From Pseudomonadota bacterium (lineage in GTDB: Bacteria > Pseudomonadota > Alphaproteobacteria > Micropepsales > Micropepsaceae): a stretch of DNA of 64,000 nt. The stretch is taken from positions 297,546 through 361,545 of the forward strand of contig JAFEEQ010000015.1 in assembly GCA_018241025.1 (NCBI GenBank), given 5' to 3'. Numbering within the stretch: position 1 is the stretch's first letter; every line of letters begins with the position of its first letter. A program made the translations under genes and the position numbers. Below are positions 45,683 through 54,799 of this stretch, in pieces. The notes beneath the pieces are model-generated. The model made no database searches, was not told where the DNA came from, and saw nothing but the letters and a program-made list of their open reading frames with translations.

Positions 45683-47431
45683 TCAGGAACCGCCCCCGCC
45701 GGGCGCCGTCAAGGCGAGACTGCGGTGGCCTTCGACCAGCGCATACGTGCCTGGGAAATCGCTCCTGGTCAGATAGAGCATGTAGCGCGCCGCTTCATCG
45801 AGCGGGTCGATATGCGGCACGCCGAGGCCGGCCTGGCGCGCCGAGTGGATGGTGAAGCCGGCGATGGCGCCCTCCGGCGTCACCCAGGCTTCGAGCACCG
45901 GGGCCATGCCCGACACGGCGTAAGTCTGCACCCCGGCATAGGTCCAGAAATTGCCGAGGCTGTAGGCGATGAGGTGGCCTTTATAGACTTCGAGCGCGCG
46001 CGGGACGTGCGGCCCCTGCCCGATCACGATATCGGCGCCGGCATCGATCACCGTATGCGCGAACGCAGTGACGTCGCCGCGGTTCTCGCCGACATAGGTC
46101 TCGCTGCCGCGCTTGACGTGGACATAGGTCCAGCCTTCGCCGCCGCCGTGGAATGAGACCATAACGAGATCGACGGACTTCTTCAGCTCGCGCACCAGCG
46201 CCGCGGCGCGGCCGAGATCGTTGATGTTGAGCGTGCCGTTGTTCGGGGCGAAGGCGATGAAGCCGACCTTCTTGCCGTTCGGCAGGACGAGCGTCGCGGT
46301 GCGGGCGTCATCGCGGTCGAGTCCGCCAAAAGCAATGCCGTTCTGACGCAGCGCGCCCATGGTGGAATTGCGCCCGGCCTCGCCGTAGTCGCCGCTGTGG
46401 TTGTTGGCGAGGCTGACGACATCGACACCGAGGCTGCGCAGCACGCCGGCATAGTAGAGCGGACCGTGGAAGGCGAAGCACTGTGCGCAGGATTTGCCGG
46501 TGCCGTTGGGGCCTTCATAGAGCGGGCCTTCGAGATTGACGAAAGCGACATCGGCGTGGCGGAAAATTCCCGCTAGTTGATCGCCGACCAGCGCGGCGAC
46601 ATCGACTCCGGGCCGGATGTCGGGATTGAGACCGGCGCCGATGCTGCCCATCATCACATCGCCGGCTCCGACAATGTCTGTGAGGCGCTTGTCGCCGGGG
46701 CGATAGGTAGAGGAGAGCCAGATCAGCGACTCCGGGTAGTGGACCTCGCCGGAACCGACGCCGGGCTGAAGCCTGAGCGGTGCCTGCGCGTTTGCGATGA
46801 CGGGAGGCGGGGCGATGATCGCGGTCTGTGGGGGCGCCGCGTCCGGCTTCGGCGGCAGATAGACGATCTTCGGCGGCGGCGCTGGCACGACGCGGCCGGG
46901 AAGATAGACGACACGCGCGGGTCCGAGGTCCTTGCCGGTGTAAGGCGCAACGCCGAGGCGAGCGAGATGCAGCCGGTCGACCGGACGATGATCCGGCGTC
47001 GAAAGTTCGGCGCTGCTGGCGACGCTGGTGGTGCATCCCGGCGCCGCGGACGAGAGCTGCCTGCAGAAGCGGAGCGCTTCGGATGCGGCGTTGACCGGGA
47101 AGAACAGGCTGTAGATCGGCAGCGGCGCCCGCGTGTCGCGGCGGATGAGTGCGCGCTGCCATGGAATGCCGGTCACGCGTGCTGCGAGTTCGGCGCGCAG
47201 CGCGGCGAGGCTTTCGATATCCGGCACATCGCCCAGCGATGCGCCGAGCACGGCGATACCGCCGGCATGGGCGCCGCGCGGCGCGATCTCGCCATCGGCA
47301 AGTTTCGCCTGGTAGCGCCAGACGAGGACGTGTGCGATCAGCGACGCAACCATCGCGAGCGCGAGCGTCACCGACGCGGCGGACATGAACCAGCCGTACT
47401 CGTCGCGATGATCCCAGCCCAGACGCCGCAT
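45683..47431 (-). CDS. CapA-family (PGA_cap) metallophosphatase-like membrane protein
   Basis: 582 residues. A transmembrane helix at about 18-40 anchors the protein. A Pro/Ala-rich linker follows, then the CapA calcineurin-like domain: GDVMMGSIGAG, FVNLEGPLYEG, SLANNHSGDYGE, VSFHGGGE and GQGPHVPRALEVY with the His/Asp/Asn metal pattern. Relatives act in poly-gamma-glutamate capsule export or in envelope phosphatase roles. An insertion of about 25 Cys-containing residues lies before LYYAGV. Confidence 0.85.
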   Translation of the reverse strand: MRRLGWDHRDEYGWFMSAASVTLALAMVASLIAHVLVWRYQAKLADGEIAPRGAHAGGIAVLGASLGDVPDIESLAALRAELAARVTGIPWQRALIRRDTRAPLPIYSLFFPVNAASEALRFCRQLSSAAPGCTTSVASSAELSTPDHRPVDRLHLARLGVAPYTGKDLGPARVVYLPGRVVPAPPPKIVYLPPKPDAAPPQTAIIAPPPVIANAQAPLRLQPGVGSGEVHYPESLIWLSSTYRPGDKRLTDIVGAGDVMMGSIGAGLNPDIRPGVDVAALVGDQLAGIFRHADVAFVNLEGPLYEGPNGTGKSCAQCFAFHGPLYYAGVLRSLGVDVVSLANNHSGDYGEAGRNSTMGALRQNGIAFGGLDRDDARTATLVLPNGKKVGFIAFAPNNGTLNINDLGRAAALVRELKKSVDLVMVSFHGGGEGWTYVHVKRGSETYVGENRGDVTAFAHTVIDAGADIVIGQGPHVPRALEVYKGHLIAYSLGNFWTYAGVQTYAVSGMAPVLEAWVTPEGAIAGFTIHSARQAGLGVPHIDPLDEAARYMLYLTRSDFPGTYALVEGHRSLALTAPGGGGS

Positions 47432-47526
47432 TGGTTAACCCACTACCCCGCCGAACAATGGCGCAAGCGCGCGGGACAAGTCGAGATCAAGCGGCGGGAG
47501 GGTTAATGGTGGCGCTTACACGCAGC

Positions 47527-47640
47527 TGTCATCCCCGGCGAGCCGCGAAGCGGCGAGGTCAAGGGGACCCAGGTGCCAACCACCGTCACGGTATTTCCCG
47601 CCTGGGTCCCCTTCCCTCGCTTCGCTCGCCGGGGATGACA
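47527..47640. repeat. Nested palindromic intergenic repeat
   Basis: A perfect 16-bp inverted repeat TGTCATCCCCGGCGAG (47527-47542) / CTCGCCGGGGATGACA (47625-47640) encloses a second pair AAGGGGACCCAGG / CCTGGGTCCCCTT (47561-47573, 47601-47613). It fills the gap before the esterase stop. A decayed relative lies at 49384-49434. Confidence 0.8.
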
Positions 47641-47664
47641 GGTGTGTAGTTGGAAGATGCCGCT

Positions 47665-48969
47665 TCAAACTCCAAACCGTTCGAGAATCCACGGCACCAC
47701 GACATCCATCACCTGCTCCACCTGCGGTGCATCCTTCTGGCCGAAGGGCGGGTTGAAGTAATGCTGGGCGTCTTCGAACTCGACGAAGGTTTTGTCCTTC
47801 GCAGCGACCGCGTCGAACATCGGGCGCGCATCGGTGGCGGGATAGATCTCCTGGTCCTTGCCGGCGTTGATGAAGAGCGTGGGCTGCGGGATCTGCGGCA
47901 GGTCGGTCATCTGGTTGGCGTGGCTCGACAGGCCCGACCAGGTCGAGAGCCAGGCATGAGGCGTAGCATAGCGGCCGAAGCCGAGCAGCTTCCAGTTCAT
48001 CAGATCGGTGCGCGGCGACAGGATCGAGCCGTAATCGCGCGGGCTGGGATCGAGATGCTTGTCGACGTAGTGCAGGTTCGCCATCGTGCGGTAGATCGTC
48101 ATGATGGGCTCGAAGGCTTCGCGGCGCAGGATCTCGCGCTGCTTGGCGGGGGCGAGCTTCGCGAAATCGGGATCGGCGTGGAGCTGCTCGGCGCGTTCGT
48201 TCTCGGCAATGAGACCCCGGGCGATGGCATCGATGCGCGCGACGCGGGCAAGCTGGGCGGCGCGGTAGCGGGTGACGAAAGCGTCGTCGTAGCGGCACCA
48301 TTGCGCGTCGGAAGCGTCGAGCTCGCGCGGCGTGATGAAACCGTTGGCTTCGTCATACATGTCGAGTGCGGGATCGGTGAGGAAGGGCTGGTGCTCGTCG
48401 ACGGCGGAAGGATCGATGACCTCGTTCATGATCATGCCCTCGCCTTTGTGGGCAGCGAGATAGACCATCGCGTCGGCGGGGATCATTTCGACCTGGTTCA
48501 GACGCGTGGGACGACCTCCGGGCGTGGTGGCGATGCGCGCGCCTTTCTCCTTGAGCGCCTGCGCCTGATAGAAACCATTGAGCGCGCCGCCGCCGGAATT
48601 GCCGATCAGGACAATGTTCTGTACGCCGCGCTTCTTGAGTTCGGCGATGCAGGAGGCGACGTCGAGGATGATCTCCTCATGCACGGTGGTCGTGTCGTTG
48701 TTGGGATTGCGCGTGGTGGCGCCGAGCGCGGCGATGCCAGCCTCGACGAGGCGCGGGATCACGTAGTGGTGCTGGAAATCGGCGCGCGGGTGCATGAAGA
48801 CGGCGCCGGTCTTCGGTTTGGGATTGGCGCGGGAGGTCCACAGCACGCCGCGATGCTCGCGCCCGTCCGGCGCCTTGAGCAGCAGGCTTTCCATGGCATA
48901 GTCGACCGACGGCGGCCGCCGCATGTTGAACGGCGCGCCGAGCCAATAGGTTTTCGAGACCAGATTCAT
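47665..48969 (-). CDS. Alpha/beta-hydrolase (putative esterase)
   Basis: 434-residue cytosolic alpha/beta hydrolase. The nucleophile elbow is GNSGGG in NIVLIGNSGGGALNGF. An oxyanion/N-terminal region (GAVFMHPRADFQHH) precedes it, and the likely acid (Asp in INAGKDQEI) and His (DAQHYFNP) are near the C-terminus. Substrate unknown. Divergent from the EthD gene. Confidence 0.85.
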   Translation of the reverse strand: MNLVSKTYWLGAPFNMRRPPSVDYAMESLLLKAPDGREHRGVLWTSRANPKPKTGAVFMHPRADFQHHYVIPRLVEAGIAALGATTRNPNNDTTTVHEEIILDVASCIAELKKRGVQNIVLIGNSGGGALNGFYQAQALKEKGARIATTPGGRPTRLNQVEMIPADAMVYLAAHKGEGMIMNEVIDPSAVDEHQPFLTDPALDMYDEANGFITPRELDASDAQWCRYDDAFVTRYRAAQLARVARIDAIARGLIAENERAEQLHADPDFAKLAPAKQREILRREAFEPIMTIYRTMANLHYVDKHLDPSPRDYGSILSPRTDLMNWKLLGFGRYATPHAWLSTWSGLSSHANQMTDLPQIPQPTLFINAGKDQEIYPATDARPMFDAVAAKDKTFVEFEDAQHYFNPPFGQKDAPQVEQVMDVVVPWILERFGV

Positions 48970-49013
48970 TTTCGTTTTCTCCCCGTGACGCCAGTGTGAG
49001 GAGCGCGCCCGCC

Positions 49014-49376
49014 ATGATCAAGCTCACCTTCTGCCTGACGCGGCTGCCGAGCCTGACGCGGGAGCAATTCCAGACATACTGGTTCGAGAACCACGCCCCG
49101 CTGGTGACGCGGCATCGCGAAGTGCTGCGGATCAAACGCTATGTGCAGCTGCACTCCGGGACGGCGGAGATGGCGGCGGCGATCCGCGCCTCGCGGAACG
49201 CGCCGGAGGAGTTCGATGGCGTCGCGCAGCTGTGGTGGGAGTCGTTCGACGACATCGCGACGAACACGTCGGACGCGGCGCGGGCAGCGGGCGCAGCGCT
49301 GCTCGAGGACGAGCGGAAATTCATCGATCTGGCGCGGTCGCCGCTTTGGTTCGGCGAGGAGAAGGTGATCTTCTAG
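49014..49376 (+). CDS. EthD-domain protein
   Basis: 120-residue ferredoxin-like dimeric alpha/beta-barrel protein. The EthD signature FQTYWFENHAPLVTRH and the VLRIKRYVQ block are present. EthD-fold proteins assist degradation of ethers and lactones; here the partner may be the adjacent hydrolase at 47665-48969, which is divergent. The ATG at 49014 was chosen over GTG at 48996. Confidence 0.84.
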   Translation: MIKLTFCLTRLPSLTREQFQTYWFENHAPLVTRHREVLRIKRYVQLHSGTAEMAAAIRASRNAPEEFDGVAQLWWESFDDIATNTSDAARAAGAALLEDERKFIDLARSPLWFGEEKVIF

Positions 49377-49440
49377 CACTCACTGTCATCCCCGGCCGAA
49401 CGCCGCGTAGCAGCGCGAGGGAAGGAGATGACAGGTGAGT

Positions 49441-51156
49441 TCAAATATCCGCGTAGCAACGCACCTCTTCGTCCGCGCCGGGCGTCGTCAGTGCGCCGAA
49501 CCTTGCGGGGCCGACGTTCTTGGCATAGCGGGCCAGCGCGCCGGTTTTGAAGGCCGGCGGCTTCGGCTTCCAGGACTTGCGGCGTTCGGCGAGTTCGGCG
49601 TCCGAGAGATCCACCGACAGTTCGCCCGTGTCGGCATCGATGGTGATGATGTCGCCGTCCTTGAGAAGACCGATGGGGCCGCCATCGGCGGCTTCGGGGC
49701 CGATATGGCCGACGCAGAGGCCGCGGGTCGCACCGCTGAAACGTCCGTCGGTGAGGAGCGCGATGTTCTCGACGCCCTGGCCGTAGATCGCGGCGGTGGT
49801 CGACAGCATCTCGCGCATGCCGGGGCCGCCCTTGGGACCTTCGTAGCGGATGACGATGACGTCGCCTTCCTTGTAGTCGCGCCGCTCGACGGCGGCGAAG
49901 GCGTCTTCCTCTCGGTCGAAGACGCGCGCCGGACCGCGATGCTTGGTGTGCTTGAGGCCGGCAACCTTCACGATGCCGCCATCGGGCGCGAGATTGCCCT
50001 TGAGGCCGACGACGCCGCCGGTCGGCGCGAGCGCGTTCTTCACCTCGACCATGACATCCTGTTTCGGATTGAAGCGGACGTCCTTGAGGTTCTCGGCGAC
50101 GGTCTTGCCGGTGACCGTCATGCAGTCGCCGTGCAGCAGGCCGGCATCGAGCATGGTGCGCATCAGCATCGGCACGCCGCCGGCTTCCCACATGTCTTTC
50201 GCGACGTATTTGCCGCCGGGCTTGAGCGAGGCGAGATAGGGTGTGGAACGGAAGACTTCGGCAACGTCGAAGAGATCGAACTTGATGCCGGCTTCGTTCG
50301 CCATCGCGGGCAGATGGAGCGCGGCATTGGTCGAACCGCCGGTCGCGGCGACGACACGGGCGGCGTTCTCGAACGCTTTGCGGGTGGCGATGTCGCGCGG
50401 GCGGATGTTCTTCGCGAGCAGCTCCATCACCGACTGGCCTGCCTTGAGCGCGAAGTCGTCGCGGCTGAGGATCTCGGCGGGCGGGCCGGACGAATACGGC
50501 AGCGCGAGGCCGATCGCTTCGGCGACGCAGGCCATGGTGTTGGCGGTGAACTGGCCGCCGCAGGCCCCTGCCCCCGGACAGGCGACGCATTCGAGTTCGT
50601 GCAGATCGCCTTCGCTCATTTTGCCGGCGCTGTGCATGCCGACGCCTTCGAACAGATCGACCACGGTGACGTCCTTGCCGCGGAAGTGTCCGGGCATGAT
50701 GGAGCCGCCGTAGAGGAAGACGCTCGGCACGTTTAGGCGCAGCATCGACATCATCATGCCGGGCAGGCTCTTGTCGCAGCCGGCGATGCCGACCAGCGCA
50801 TCGTAGCAATGGCCGCGCATGGTGAGCTCGACGCTGTCGGCGATGACCTCGCGGCTGACGAGCGACGACTTCATGCCCTCATGGCCCATGGCAATGCCGT
50901 CGGTGACGGTGATGGTGCAGAACTCGCGCGGCGTGCCGCCCATCTCCTTGACGCCCTTCTTGGCCGACTGGGCCTGGCGCATCAGGGCGATGTTGCAGGG
51001 CGCGGACTCGTTCCAGCAGGAGGCGACGCCGACGAAGGGCTGGTGGATCTCCGCCTCGGTCAGGCCCATGGCGTAGTAGTAGGAGCGGTGCGGGGCGCGT
51101 TCCGGACCCTCGGTGACATGGCGGGACGGCAGCTTGGTCTTGTCGAATTTGGTCAT
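49441..51156 (-). CDS. ilvD: Dihydroxy-acid dehydratase
   Basis: 571-residue IlvD, converting 2,3-dihydroxyisovalerate (and methylvalerate) to the 2-oxo acid in valine/isoleucine synthesis. Fe-S ligand Cys in [19 protein letters not shown] and [18 protein letters not shown] and [11 protein letters not shown] near the C-terminus are diagnostic. Length and motifs suit IlvD rather than Edd. Confidence 0.93.
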   Translation of the reverse strand: MTKFDKTKLPSRHVTEGPERAPHRSYYYAMGLTEAEIHQPFVGVASCWNESAPCNIALMRQAQSAKKGVKEMGGTPREFCTITVTDGIAMGHEGMKSSLVSREVIADSVELTMRGHCYDALVGIAGCDKSLPGMMMSMLRLNVPSVFLYGGSIMPGHFRGKDVTVVDLFEGVGMHSAGKMSEGDLHELECVACPGAGACGGQFTANTMACVAEAIGLALPYSSGPPAEILSRDDFALKAGQSVMELLAKNIRPRDIATRKAFENAARVVAATGGSTNAALHLPAMANEAGIKFDLFDVAEVFRSTPYLASLKPGGKYVAKDMWEAGGVPMLMRTMLDAGLLHGDCMTVTGKTVAENLKDVRFNPKQDVMVEVKNALAPTGGVVGLKGNLAPDGGIVKVAGLKHTKHRGPARVFDREEDAFAAVERRDYKEGDVIVIRYEGPKGGPGMREMLSTTAAIYGQGVENIALLTDGRFSGATRGLCVGHIGPEAADGGPIGLLKDGDIITIDADTGELSVDLSDAELAERRKSWKPKPPAFKTGALARYAKNVGPARFGALTTPGADEEVRCYADI

Positions 51157-51262
51157 TTGGTGCTCTTCAGGGGCGTTCTAAGACAACTTAATTGTGCGAC
51201 GGCCTTCATAGGCGATGCCGCCCGCCCTGCCTATGCGCGAAGTGGTCCATGCGGCCATGCGG

Positions 51263-51275
51263 TGCGTAGAACTAC
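51263..51275. promoter_or_regulatory. Candidate LuxR-type operator half-site
   Basis: TGCGTAGAACTAC; the same 13 bases occur at 62367-62379, where they extend to the full palindrome GCGTAG-AA-CTACGC next to the LuxR response regulator gene. Here the right arm is imperfect (CTACCC). The site is about 70 bp upstream of the candidate sRNA start. Confidence 0.35.
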
Positions 51276-51343
51276 CCAGTTTGGAATTATTCTTGACCCT
51301 GGGCTTGAATGACCTGTATCCCTGACCACATTAGAATAGTTCT

Positions 51344-51428
51344 GACCTGATCCGGCATTCCCCCAATGCCGGTGTTCAGAGCCGGGGCGGTGCGGCTCCC
51401 CCCTCCATCGCACCGCCCCGGTTTCTCT
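51344..51428 (+). ncRNA. Candidate small RNA with C-rich loops
   Basis: Hairpin 1: CCGGCATT-CCCCC-AATGCCGG (51352-51372), a perfect 8-bp stem with an all-C loop. Hairpin 2: CCGGGGCGGTGCG (51382-51394), a 14-nt loop containing CCCCCCTCC, and the exact complementary arm (51409-51421), followed by TTTCTCT, a rho-independent terminator form. A -10-like TAGAAT lies 6 bp before the predicted start region. C-rich loops that mimic anti-Shine-Dalgarno sequence are known in alphaproteobacterial small RNAs. The strand, start and promoter are inferred. Confidence 0.5.
51382..51428 (+). terminator. Strong hairpin terminator
   Basis: A 13-bp GC stem followed by a T-rich run (TTTCTCT) on the plus strand. 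On the minus strand no T-run follows, so it is better placed to end a plus-strand transcript than mscS. Confidence 0.65.
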
Positions 51429-51464
51429 GTCCGTCTCGTCCCGTCGAGTGATCGGTCGCGTCCG

Positions 51465-52487
51465 TCAAGACTGGCCCGGGGATGGCGGCGGCGGTTCTTC
51501 CGGTCGCAATACGTCCTGTGCCGCATCGTTCTGCGATGGATGGCTGACCGGCGTCGCGGTTTCCTGCTGACGCACACTCTCGAACCCGAGTGCCCGGAAC
51601 GCGTCTTCGCCTTCCCGGCCGAAGGCGCTGCGCAAACGAACATCGCGCTGCGGGAACGGGATTTCGATGCCGGCACTGCGCAGCGCGTCGTCGATCGCCC
51701 AGGTGTAAGCGGCATGCGCGGCGGCCGGACGCTTCACCGCGTCCAGGCTCGGCCAGACCACGAGTTCGAAATTGAGCGCGGAATCCCCGAAACTCGTCAG
51801 CCAGACCTGGGTGCGGCGCGTCGCCGTCTCGGGCAGCGTCATGTCGACGGTACGCGCGGCGGCAAGAATGACCTCGCGCACCTTCGCCTTGTCGACGCCA
51901 TAGGCGACCGAGAACGGGACGTGCAGGCGGCGCGTCTGCCCCTGCAGCGTCCAGTTGATCACCCGCTCCTCGATCAGGCGCGAGTTCGGCACGAAGACAT
52001 CGAGATTGTCGTTGGTTCGGATGCGGATGGCACGGGCGCCGATTTCGTGAACGATGCCGCGCACGCTGTCGTCGCCGGGCAACTCCACATAGTCGCCGAC
52101 ATTCACGATGTTGTCGAAGAGCAGGACAATGCCGGAGACGAACTCCTTGACCACGCCCTGAAGTCCGAGGCCGGCGCCGACGCCGATCGCACCGGCGAAG
52201 AGCGCCAGCGTGCTGAAATCGATGCCGAGCGAGGACAGCGCGAACAGCACGCCGAAAATCGCGATGCCATAGCCGGCGAATTTCTCGAGGATGTAGAGCG
52301 CCGCGGCTCCGCTGACCAACCGCGTGCGCAGGCGCGCCAGCAGCGCGCTCACCAGACGCGACGCGATGAACGACAGGACGACCACGACGACCGCGAACAC
52401 CGCAGCGGCCAGCGTCACATGGGTGTGACCGACGGTGAACAGCACCGTCGTTCCGAACTCTTGTAAAGGCTTGTCACCGGCACCCAT
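51465..52487 (-). CDS. Small-conductance mechanosensitive channel (MscS family)
   Basis: 340-residue channel. Transmembrane helices at about 22-45, 62-80 and 88-115; the pore helix TM3 is in GAIGVGAGLGLQGVVKEFVSGIVLLFD. A cytoplasmic MscS beta domain follows (VGDYVELPGDDSVRGIVHEIGARAIRIRTNDN, VPNSRLIEERVINWT). The C-terminal Pro/Gln-rich tail is extra. It releases solutes on osmotic downshock. Confidence 0.92.
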   Translation of the reverse strand: MGAGDKPLQEFGTTVLFTVGHTHVTLAAAVFAVVVVVLSFIASRLVSALLARLRTRLVSGAAALYILEKFAGYGIAIFGVLFALSSLGIDFSTLALFAGAIGVGAGLGLQGVVKEFVSGIVLLFDNIVNVGDYVELPGDDSVRGIVHEIGARAIRIRTNDNLDVFVPNSRLIEERVINWTLQGQTRRLHVPFSVAYGVDKAKVREVILAAARTVDMTLPETATRRTQVWLTSFGDSALNFELVVWPSLDAVKRPAAAHAAYTWAIDDALRSAGIEIPFPQRDVRLRSAFGREGEDAFRALGFESVRQQETATPVSHPSQNDAAQDVLRPEEPPPPSPGQS

Positions 52488-52528
52488 GGCTCACAGAACT
52501 ACAGGATGAAGCCCGTGTTGCAAACCGT

Positions 52529-53188
52529 TCAAAGCGGCCGCTCATAGGCGCGGATGCCCCTGGCATCGCGGATGAGGACGTCGCCGTCATGCATCGTGCG
52601 ATAGGGCATCGCCTGGTCGAGCATCCAGGCCGTGGCGCGGCCGGCGGCTTCCGACTCCGGATGATCGGATTCGTAATGGGGTACGATGTGAAAGCCGACG
52701 AGGCTGAGGCCTTCCCAGATGATCTCCGGATCGTAACCTTCGGCGGTGGCGTGCGGTTCGTCCATCAGGTCGATGCCCCGGAGGCTCGGACAGGCAACGC
52801 AGGCGCCGGCGCTGTAGCCGCCATAGACGAGTTTGTCGCTCTCGATCAGCGGCAGCGCGACACGGTCGAAGCCGCTCTGGCGCATCGCGCGGCGGAGCAG
52901 GAAGGTGTTGCCGCCGACGGCCCAGACCATGTCGAGTGCCGCAAGCTTCGAGGCGAGCGTGTCGGGCTTGTCGAAGTAGTCGCGCAGATCGAGACGCGCG
53001 GCGTCGAAACCGAGATCGCGGAGCTCGGCGATGGGGTCGTAGACATTGCGGTAATAGGCGGCGCGGGTGTCATCGGCGATGTTGTCCGTGGCGTTGGTGA
53101 CGACGCCGGTGCGCGCGCCCCTGCCGGCGAGCTCGACGAGGAGATCGCTGCGGTCGCCCAGGCGATAAGAGGAGAGATAGAGACGCAT
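52529..53188 (-). CDS. Peptidase E-like (S51) serine peptidase
   Basis: 219-residue class I glutamine amidotransferase-fold peptidase; S51 members cleave Asp-Xaa dipeptides or cyanophycin. The nucleophile serine lies in VYGGYSAGACVACP, and VWAVGGNTFLLRR and HIVPHYESDHPE (His/Glu region) support it. ATG at 53188 sits before MRLYLSSYRLG. Divergent from the thioredoxin-fold gene across 60 bp. Confidence 0.87.
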   Translation of the reverse strand: MRLYLSSYRLGDRSDLLVELAGRGARTGVVTNATDNIADDTRAAYYRNVYDPIAELRDLGFDAARLDLRDYFDKPDTLASKLAALDMVWAVGGNTFLLRRAMRQSGFDRVALPLIESDKLVYGGYSAGACVACPSLRGIDLMDEPHATAEGYDPEIIWEGLSLVGFHIVPHYESDHPESEAAGRATAWMLDQAMPYRTMHDGDVLIRDARGIRAYERPL

Positions 53189-53248
53189 GGCCTTGAACGG
53201 GCCAGAATTCGGGCCACATGGCAAGGTGACACGGCGACAGGAGCGGAC

Positions 53249-53827
53249 ATGGCCGGACGATTGCAGCGCGGCGACCGCGTGCCCGCCCACGCACTTCTGG
53301 CGATCGACGGCAAGCTGGTCGCGGTGCCGGATCCGGCGCGCGTGGTACATCTGCAGTTCCGGCGCTTCGCGGGGTGTCCGATCTGCAACCTGCACCTGCG
53401 GTCGTTCACGCGGCGCATCGGCGAGATCGAGGCGGCGGGGATTGCCGAGGTCGTGGTCTTCCATTCGACGGCGGAGGAGATGCGGCAATACGAAGCCGAC
53501 CTGCCCTTCGCGGCGATCGGCGATCCGGAGAAGAAGCTCTATCGCGAGTTCGGAGTCGAAGCGGGGCCGCAGGCACTGGCGAATCTGCGCGCGGTGCTGG
53601 CGATCCTGCGGACGATCGGTCCGGTGACGACCGATCTGATCCGGACGGGGCGGTTGAATTCCAACTTGTCGCCGCATGGCGGGCGGCTGGGGCTGCCGGC
53701 GGATTTCCTGATCGCGCCGAGCGGGCTGGTGCTCGCTGCGAAGTATGGCGTGCATGCCGACGATCAGTGGAGTGTGGAGGAGGTGCTTGAATTAACCCCT
53801 GACCATCTGCACAAACGGGAGGTATAA
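53249..53827 (+). CDS. Thioredoxin-fold AhpC/TSA-like protein
   Basis: 192-residue peroxiredoxin-like protein. The C-x-x-C pattern is in RRFAGCPICNLHLRSF, where an active-site dithiol is expected. FHSTAEEMRQYEADLPFAAIGDPEKKLYREFGVE and the PADFLIAPSG block follow. Probably a cytosolic thiol peroxidase or disulfide oxidoreductase. AGGAG lies 8 nt before the ATG. Confidence 0.86.
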   Translation: MAGRLQRGDRVPAHALLAIDGKLVAVPDPARVVHLQFRRFAGCPICNLHLRSFTRRIGEIEAAGIAEVVVFHSTAEEMRQYEADLPFAAIGDPEKKLYREFGVEAGPQALANLRAVLAILRTIGPVTTDLIRTGRLNSNLSPHGGRLGLPADFLIAPSGLVLAAKYGVHADDQWSVEEVLELTPDHLHKREV

Positions 53828-53859
53828 CCCCTTGGAAGTTTTCGTTTCTGGGGGTGGAT

Positions 53860-54753
53860 ATGAAGAAGCCAATGGCTTTTCTCTTCGTCATTCTAGCATT
53901 GTCGTCCTGCGGAAAGCCGAACGCCAAATTGAATAGTGGCACGGCCGATGATACGAGCTTCGTATCCTGGCCCCTCACTCAGAAACTGAATGAGCCCGGC
54001 TTCTTTCTAGGCAGCGAACTGAAAGACGTCGTATCCAAACTTGAATCTCGGGACATCACGAAGGGCAAATTTGAGACAACCCCACAATTCGATCAGCGCG
54101 CATTGAAAGCGAGCCTCGCGAATACTTATTCGGGCTTCGATATATCGAAAAACTACGTCTTCGTGACCACGTCAAAGTGGACCTATGATGCAGATCACGA
54201 AGTCCTCACGTTGGAGGTCCTATTTTCAGACTATGAGAATACCGATCTCGGCACCTATGAAGCATCCAATGCATTCGGAATGAAAGCGACTGTCCAAAGA
54301 TCAATCTCTCGATGGATAAATCAACATTTCTTTTTGCCGGGAGAACTTCCCTGCAACTGTTTTCACGGCGAGGAACAAGAACCATTGGGGGCTCACAGTC
54401 ACCAAGCTACATGCTCCGATCACGAAGACACTTCCTCGCGCACCATCAGCATAAAACTGAGTCCGGAACGCGCGCGACATTTGCCAGAAATATTGCAGAT
54501 CATAACGGTTGAAAGTTTTGACACCCGCGATCTCATTAGAGATCGCCGAGCGAAGAACTTGTGCCTGATTCACAGCAGATCAGAAACCACCACACCAAAG
54601 TTCAACGATCCGCGCGACAACATCACGACAACGATCGATGTGAACGCGAGGCTTTTACGCCTAATTGTCCGGAATGATGAGACAGGCGAAACCCTACGCG
54701 ATATCGACTATGTTAAAACCAAACATACAAATTTTGATCTTCAGGTCTTGTAG
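53860..54753 (+). CDS. AT-richer lipoprotein of unknown function
   Basis: 297-residue lipoprotein: signal MKKPMAFLFVILALSSC with lipobox LSSC-GK. The mature sequence is rich in Thr/Asp/Asn, has Cys residues in LPCNCFHG, and no family is recognised. Codon use and base composition are clearly lower in GC than all neighbours, suggesting a recent acquisition. GTG six bases upstream (53854) is an alternative start. Confidence 0.62.
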   Translation: MKKPMAFLFVILALSSCGKPNAKLNSGTADDTSFVSWPLTQKLNEPGFFLGSELKDVVSKLESRDITKGKFETTPQFDQRALKASLANTYSGFDISKNYVFVTTSKWTYDADHEVLTLEVLFSDYENTDLGTYEASNAFGMKATVQRSISRWINQHFFLPGELPCNCFHGEEQEPLGAHSHQATCSDHEDTSSRTISIKLSPERARHLPEILQIITVESFDTRDLIRDRRAKNLCLIHSRSETTTPKFNDPRDNITTTIDVNARLLRLIVRNDETGETLRDIDYVKTKHTNFDLQVL

Positions 54754-54799
54754 CAAGCTTGCCGACTAACTCGCTCGCTGCTCACGTTGAAGCAACGTG

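Larger units (their letters stand above)
51157..51464. promoter_or_regulatory. ilvD-mscS intergenic region
   Basis: 308 bp with no protein gene. From the ilvD side: a short AT-rich stretch, the 13-mer TGCGTAGAACTAC at 51263-51275 (also found at 62367-62379), a -10-like TAGAAT at 51332-51337, and the two-hairpin candidate small RNA described separately. Confidence 0.6.
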
